Positions 61,128 to 64,000 of a stretch of 64,000 nucleotides of DNA are shown here, piece after piece. A program made the position numbers and the translations under genes. The stretch is from Alishewanella metallidurans. Its GTDB lineage: Bacteria; Pseudomonadota; Gammaproteobacteria; Enterobacterales; Alteromonadaceae. The number at the start of each line of letters is the position of its first letter. Position 1 is the first letter of the stretch. The stretch covers positions 496,001-560,000 of the forward strand of contig NZ_JALAHQ010000003.1 in assembly GCF_036983985.1 (NCBI RefSeq). The letters are read 5' to 3'. Under the pieces are notes generated by a model, which ran no database searches, had not been told where the DNA came from, and worked only from the letters and a program-made list of their open reading frames with translations.

Positions 61128-61198
61128 GGTGTACTCCAAAAATTAGTGTGTCCCAAGACTTGCGACCAGTCTCAGGTTGAGTGCCCTATTTCAAGGGC
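61128..61198 (-). promoter_or_regulatory. Structured rplY leader, candidate L25 autoregulatory element
   Basis: The predicted 5' UTR folds into two hairpins. On the minus strand the first is GCCCT/AGGGC (61183-61198). The second is CCTGAGACT/AGTCTTGGG (61152-61176), nine pairs with two G-U and loop GGTCGCA. The ribosome-binding site follows about 20 bases later. Autoregulation of rplY through its leader is reported in gammaproteobacteria; I infer a similar role here from position and structure. Confidence 0.55.
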
Positions 61199-61203
61199 GC
61201 AAC

Positions 61204-61232
61204 ATATTACCACCAGCCTAACATTGCTGCAA
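61204..61232 (-). promoter_or_regulatory. rplY promoter
   Basis: Minus strand TTGCAG (61227-61232), 17-base spacer, TAATAT (61204-61209). Transcription would start near 61197, just before the first leader hairpin. The rest of the 61199-61465 gap holds the csbD upstream region, where I see nothing certain. Confidence 0.75.
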
Positions 61233-61465
61233 ATGAAATAGCCGCCGACGTTAATAGCTCGTCGGAACTTATTGCAAAGTTGTAGGTAATATTTACTCTC
61301 GGTGTAGGTTGAATAGCTGAATGTTGCGGATGAATTATATTTATCTTGTTGATTGTATTTAACTTTTATTGATTGGTATAGGTCTTGCTGCTTATAGGTT
61401 GACCTGCAATGCTGGGATTTAATTTAGCATTGTATTTTCTAACTATTCTGAATTGGAGATATTTT

Positions 61466-61657
61466 ATGAATAGCGATATTGCAGAAGGTAAGTGGAAACA
61501 AATGACGGGCTCTATTAAAGAAAAGTGGGGCAAACTAACCGACGACGACTTGCAAGAAGTAAGTGGCAGAGCTGAGAAGTTCTGCGGAAAAATGCAAGAG
61601 CGTTACGGTATGTCACGCGAGCAAGCAGAACAAGAGTTTAACCGCTTTAAAGGCTAG
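61466..61657 (+). CDS. CsbD-family stress protein (YjbJ-like)
   Basis: A 63-residue hydrophilic helical protein starting MNSDIAEGKWKQMTGSIKEK, with KWGKLTDDDL and a C-terminal helix rich in Glu and Arg. This is the CsbD/YjbJ pattern, a family often induced by sigma-S or envelope stress, without a known molecular activity. ATG 61466 has TTGGAGAT upstream; the longer frame from 61409 has no support. Its own terminator follows. Confidence 0.92.
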   Translation: MNSDIAEGKWKQMTGSIKEKWGKLTDDDLQEVSGRAEKFCGKMQERYGMSREQAEQEFNRFKG

Positions 61658-61668
61658 TTGTGCTTGGC

Positions 61669-61695
61669 AAAAAGCCCTCAGTTGAGGGCTTTTTT
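61669..61695 (+). terminator. Terminator of csbD
   Basis: Stem AAAAAGCCCTCA/TGAGGGCTTTTT with a 2-base gap at the tip, so the loop is formed by opening the closing pairs. T-run present; can act in both directions. Confidence 0.88.
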
Positions 61696-61727
61696 AATTT
61701 ACAAAATAATTACTATCTAAATAGCCA

Positions 61728-62456
61728 TTATTTTTGTTGTTTACGACGGCGTAAACCTAGGCCGAGTAAACCTAAACTGATTAAGGCAAAAGAAGCCGGA
61801 GCTGGCACCGTTTCTGGTGGCAAGCTACCAATGTCGACTAAACCATATTTAATTTGGCCGCCTATAACGAGATATTCACCTGAGCCATTACCCCAGAATT
61901 GTACTTTAGAGAACGATGCTGAGTCGTCAAACGCTGCAACAAAGATTTCGAATACGTCATAACCATTGGCACCTGGGAACATACCGTCGCTTTCTTGACC
62001 GGCTGATGCAACTAAGATCGGCGCGCCGTCATCAAACGAGATGTATAAGTCAGTCGTTGGACCAAAGCAACAGGTCGCCCAGTCGCCAACTTCAAAGCCA
62101 AAAGAGTTGATGGCCTCGTCAAACAAAAAGGTTACACCGCTAACAATAGTACCCGTAGAGCCATTACCATTATAATCTGGGCTAATATCAATAGTCTGTC
62201 CTGACATGCTGCCGTAACTGTTACCATAAATATAACCACCATTATTACGGGTGACGGTATAGCCAGGGCGTACTAAGGTAGTGCCGCTTGATATTGAAGT
62301 CCAAACGTCAGTGTACAGATCACCACCGGCTGCTTGCACAGTGTTATCAAACGATGCGCTGCCTGACGGGATGCTGTCAAACACGGTAATAATAGTCGCG
62401 TTAACGCTTGTGGTTAACAGTAAGCCAGCAGCTGCGGCTAATATTGCTAATTTCAT
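61728..62456 (-). CDS. PEP-CTERM-sorted exported protein
   Basis: The 242-residue protein has a signal peptide (MKLAILAAAAGLLLTTSVNA) and a beta-rich, Gly/Ser/Asn/Asp-rich body. Its C-terminus is VPAPASFALISLGLLGLGLRRRK: Pro-containing motif (PAP in place of PEP), hydrophobic helix, Arg cluster. This is the exosortase-sorting signal, expected to be cut by an exosortase and linked to the surface or EPS matrix. The body has a Cys pair (ATCCFG). The binding partner is unknown. ATG 62456 has AAAGGAA upstream. No exosortase genes are in the window. Confidence 0.88.
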   Translation of the reverse strand: MKLAILAAAAGLLLTTSVNATIITVFDSIPSGSASFDNTVQAAGGDLYTDVWTSISSGTTLVRPGYTVTRNNGGYIYGNSYGSMSGQTIDISPDYNGNGSTGTIVSGVTFLFDEAINSFGFEVGDWATCCFGPTTDLYISFDDGAPILVASAGQESDGMFPGANGYDVFEIFVAAFDDSASFSKVQFWGNGSGEYLVIGGQIKYGLVDIGSLPPETVPAPASFALISLGLLGLGLRRRKQQK

Positions 62457-62632
62457 AACTGAACTTTCCTTTTCATAGTTGTTTTTAACTGCAACGAAAT
62501 AGCAAATGTCATGCCAAGCATGTAAGGCCTTTGTAAACAACTAGTTAGCTTGTATGTAATGCTGAAGAGGTGGGATGTTGTAATAAATGTTGACGGTGTG
62601 TGTTTTTTGTTTTTATTAGGTTTTTTAAATGC

Positions 62633-62656
62633 AAAAAGCGCCGTAAGGCGCCTTTT
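62633..62656 (-). terminator. Terminator of prs
   Basis: GCGCC/GGCGC stem with loop GTAA, flanked by A5 and T5. On the minus strand it lies just after the prs stop. Confidence 0.8.
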
Positions 62657-62672
62657 TGAAAATCAGTGTAAT

Positions 62673-63617
62673 TTAATCAAACATCGATGAAATAGACTCT
62701 TCGTTGCTAATACGACGAATACACTCCGCCAGCATTTCGCTTAGCGTTAACTGGCGTACTTTGGGTATGGCTTTCATTTCTGCAGTTAACGGAATGGTGT
62801 CAGTAACAATGAGCTCATCGATTACGGAGTTCATAATGTTCTGCGCTGCATTACCTGAAAATACCGGGTGTGTAGCATAAGCAAATACGCGTTTTGCGCC
62901 TTGCTCTTTTAATGCTTCAGCCGCTTTACATAAGGTGCCGCCGGTATCGATCATGTCATCAACAATAATGCAATCGCGGTCTCTAACATCACCAATTATA
63001 TGCATAACTTGGGCAATATTAGCTTTAGGACGGCGCTTATCAATGATGGCTAAATCAGCGTCGTTTAATAACTTAGCAATAGCACGGGCGCGCACTACAC
63101 CGCCAATATCCGGTGATACTACTACAGGTGAAACAAAGCTTTTTTTGCGCATGTCATCTAATAATACTGGGCTGGCAAATACGTTATCAACCGGCACATC
63201 AAAGAAACCTTGAATTTGTTCTGCATGAAGGTCAACCGTTAATACACGGTCAACACCAACGCTAGATAAAAAATCAGCAACGACTTTGGCGGTAATAGGC
63301 ACACGGGCAGAACGTACTCGACGGTCTTGACGGGCATAACCAAAATACGGCATTACGGCGGTAATACGGCCAGCTGAAGCGCGGCGAAGGGCGTCAACCA
63401 TAACGATTAATTCCATTAGGTTGTCATTGGTTGGTGCGCAGGTAGATTGAATAATAAATACATCAGAACCACGTACATTTTCATTAATTTGTACGCTAAC
63501 TTCGCCATCACTGAAACGGCCGACTTCGGCATCTCCAAGTTTAATGTACAAACGGCTGGCTATTTTACTTGCGAGTTCTGGTATTGCGTTACCAGCGAAA
63601 ACCTTCATGTCAGGCAC
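62673..63617 (-). CDS. prs: Ribose-phosphate pyrophosphokinase
   Basis: Makes PRPP from ribose 5-phosphate and ATP, feeding purine, pyrimidine, His, Trp and NAD synthesis, including the apt reaction. The 314-residue protein has GRFSDGEVSVQINENVRG, YFGYARQDRR, the catalytic flexible loop SARVPITAKVV, and the PRPP loop VDDMIDTGGTLCKA. Nearly identical over long stretches to E. coli Prs. It follows ispE as in other gammaproteobacteria. Confidence 0.98.
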   Translation of the reverse strand: MPDMKVFAGNAIPELASKIASRLYIKLGDAEVGRFSDGEVSVQINENVRGSDVFIIQSTCAPTNDNLMELIVMVDALRRASAGRITAVMPYFGYARQDRRVRSARVPITAKVVADFLSSVGVDRVLTVDLHAEQIQGFFDVPVDNVFASPVLLDDMRKKSFVSPVVVSPDIGGVVRARAIAKLLNDADLAIIDKRRPKANIAQVMHIIGDVRDRDCIIVDDMIDTGGTLCKAAEALKEQGAKRVFAYATHPVFSGNAAQNIMNSVIDELIVTDTIPLTAEMKAIPKVRQLTLSEMLAECIRRISNEESISSMFD

Positions 63618-63686
63618 GGTGTGATCCTCAGGGCAGTGTTGAGTCCGGTTTATTCATAAACAGCAATATATTACTGCTGCAGTTAC

Positions 63687-64000
63687 TTATTCGGTATCTG
63701 CCAACGCAGCCCACACAGGCGACTGGTTGACGCCCTTGGCAATAAAACCGCGGCATGAGGGCGGTAATTGCTTAAGGGCATGTTGAGCACTGGTCTGGTC
63801 CGGGAATGCGGCGAACACACTAGCGCCAGTACCCGTCATTTGACACGTTGCGTATTCTACCAACCACTGTAAGGTTATTGCAACAATCGGATACAGACGT
63901 TCGACCAAGGGTTGGCAGTCATTATGCCAGTTAGTCGTTAACACCTGCTGATAATTTATTTTTGTTGTATCTCTTATTAAATCAGGGTGTTGGAATATTT
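63687..64000 (-). CDS. ispE: 4-diphosphocytidyl-2-C-methyl-D-erythritol kinase (5' part outside window)
   Basis: The frame is open through the window end. The visible C-terminal 104 residues include FQHPDLIRDTTKINY and the GHMP-kinase motif MTGTGASVFAAFP. IspE phosphorylates CDP-ME in the MEP isoprenoid pathway. An in-frame GTG at 63944 is not the true start because the upstream codons match the family. Position before prs agrees with the conserved ispE-prs order. Confidence 0.93.
   Translation of the reverse strand, partial: IFQHPDLIRDTTKINYQQVLTTNWHNDCQPLVERLYPIVAITLQWLVEYATCQMTGTGASVFAAFPDQTSAQHALKQLPPSCRGFIAKGVNQSPVWAALADTE

Overview
The window looks like a chromosomal segment of a gammaproteobacterium of the Alteromonadales/Chromatiaceae type (Rheinheimera, Alishewanella or Arsukibacterium are my best guesses). 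This rests on E. coli-like gene orders (apt-dnaX-ybaB-recR-htpG-adk; mnmC divergent from fabB; recX-alaS-csrA-tRNA-Ser-tRNA-Arg; pqiABC; tRNA Met-Leu-Gln; ychF-pth-rplY with prs-ispE), a MotY homologue and a PEP-CTERM protein. Two runs of exactly 10 N, both inside tandem identical tRNAs, show that this is a draft scaffold. It is mostly core genome. I see no prophage, insertion sequence, integron, CRISPR array or defence island.

Layout. 1-1.9 kb: the 3' part of an S9 peptidase and a 39-residue membrane protein. 2-10.8 kb: apt, dnaX (with an apparent programmed -1 frameshift site), ybaB, recR, htpG, an MCP and adk. 10.9-16.9 kb: exported Tpx, a REC-CheC/PAS-GGDEF signalling pair, sodB, grxD, rnt, motY and a small exported protein. 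16.9-24.6 kb: mnmC, fabB (candidate FabR operator), a small acidic protein, a GshB-family ATP-grasp enzyme, a TonB-dependent receptor and a divergent exported GPx. 24.6-29.4 kb: a methionine block with met boxes, metA and a methionine synthase split into two overlapping genes.

29.5-36.1 kb: an orphan solute-binding protein convergent with a very large hybrid sensor kinase, then an S46 peptidase homologue with an altered serine motif. 36.2-41.2 kb: a membrane protein, recX, alaS, csrA, tRNA-Ser and three tRNA-Arg. 41.2-50.4 kb: pqiABC, an M23 endopeptidase, tyrS and acnA. 50.5-56.7 kb: an SPFH membrane protein coupled to a small ribbon-helix-helix protein, an AEC transporter, a GIY-YIG protein, rhlE, ppiC and aguBA. 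56.8-64 kb: ubiF, a five-tRNA operon, ychF, pth, rplY with a structured leader, csbD, a PEP-CTERM protein, prs and the 3' part of ispE.

No clearly new multi-gene system is visible. The observations most worth a second look are the dnaX frameshift signal, the split metH, the degenerate S46 peptidase, the SPFH/RHH pair, the REC-CheC/GGDEF pair, the structured rplY leader and the multi-hairpin element between ppiC and aguA.
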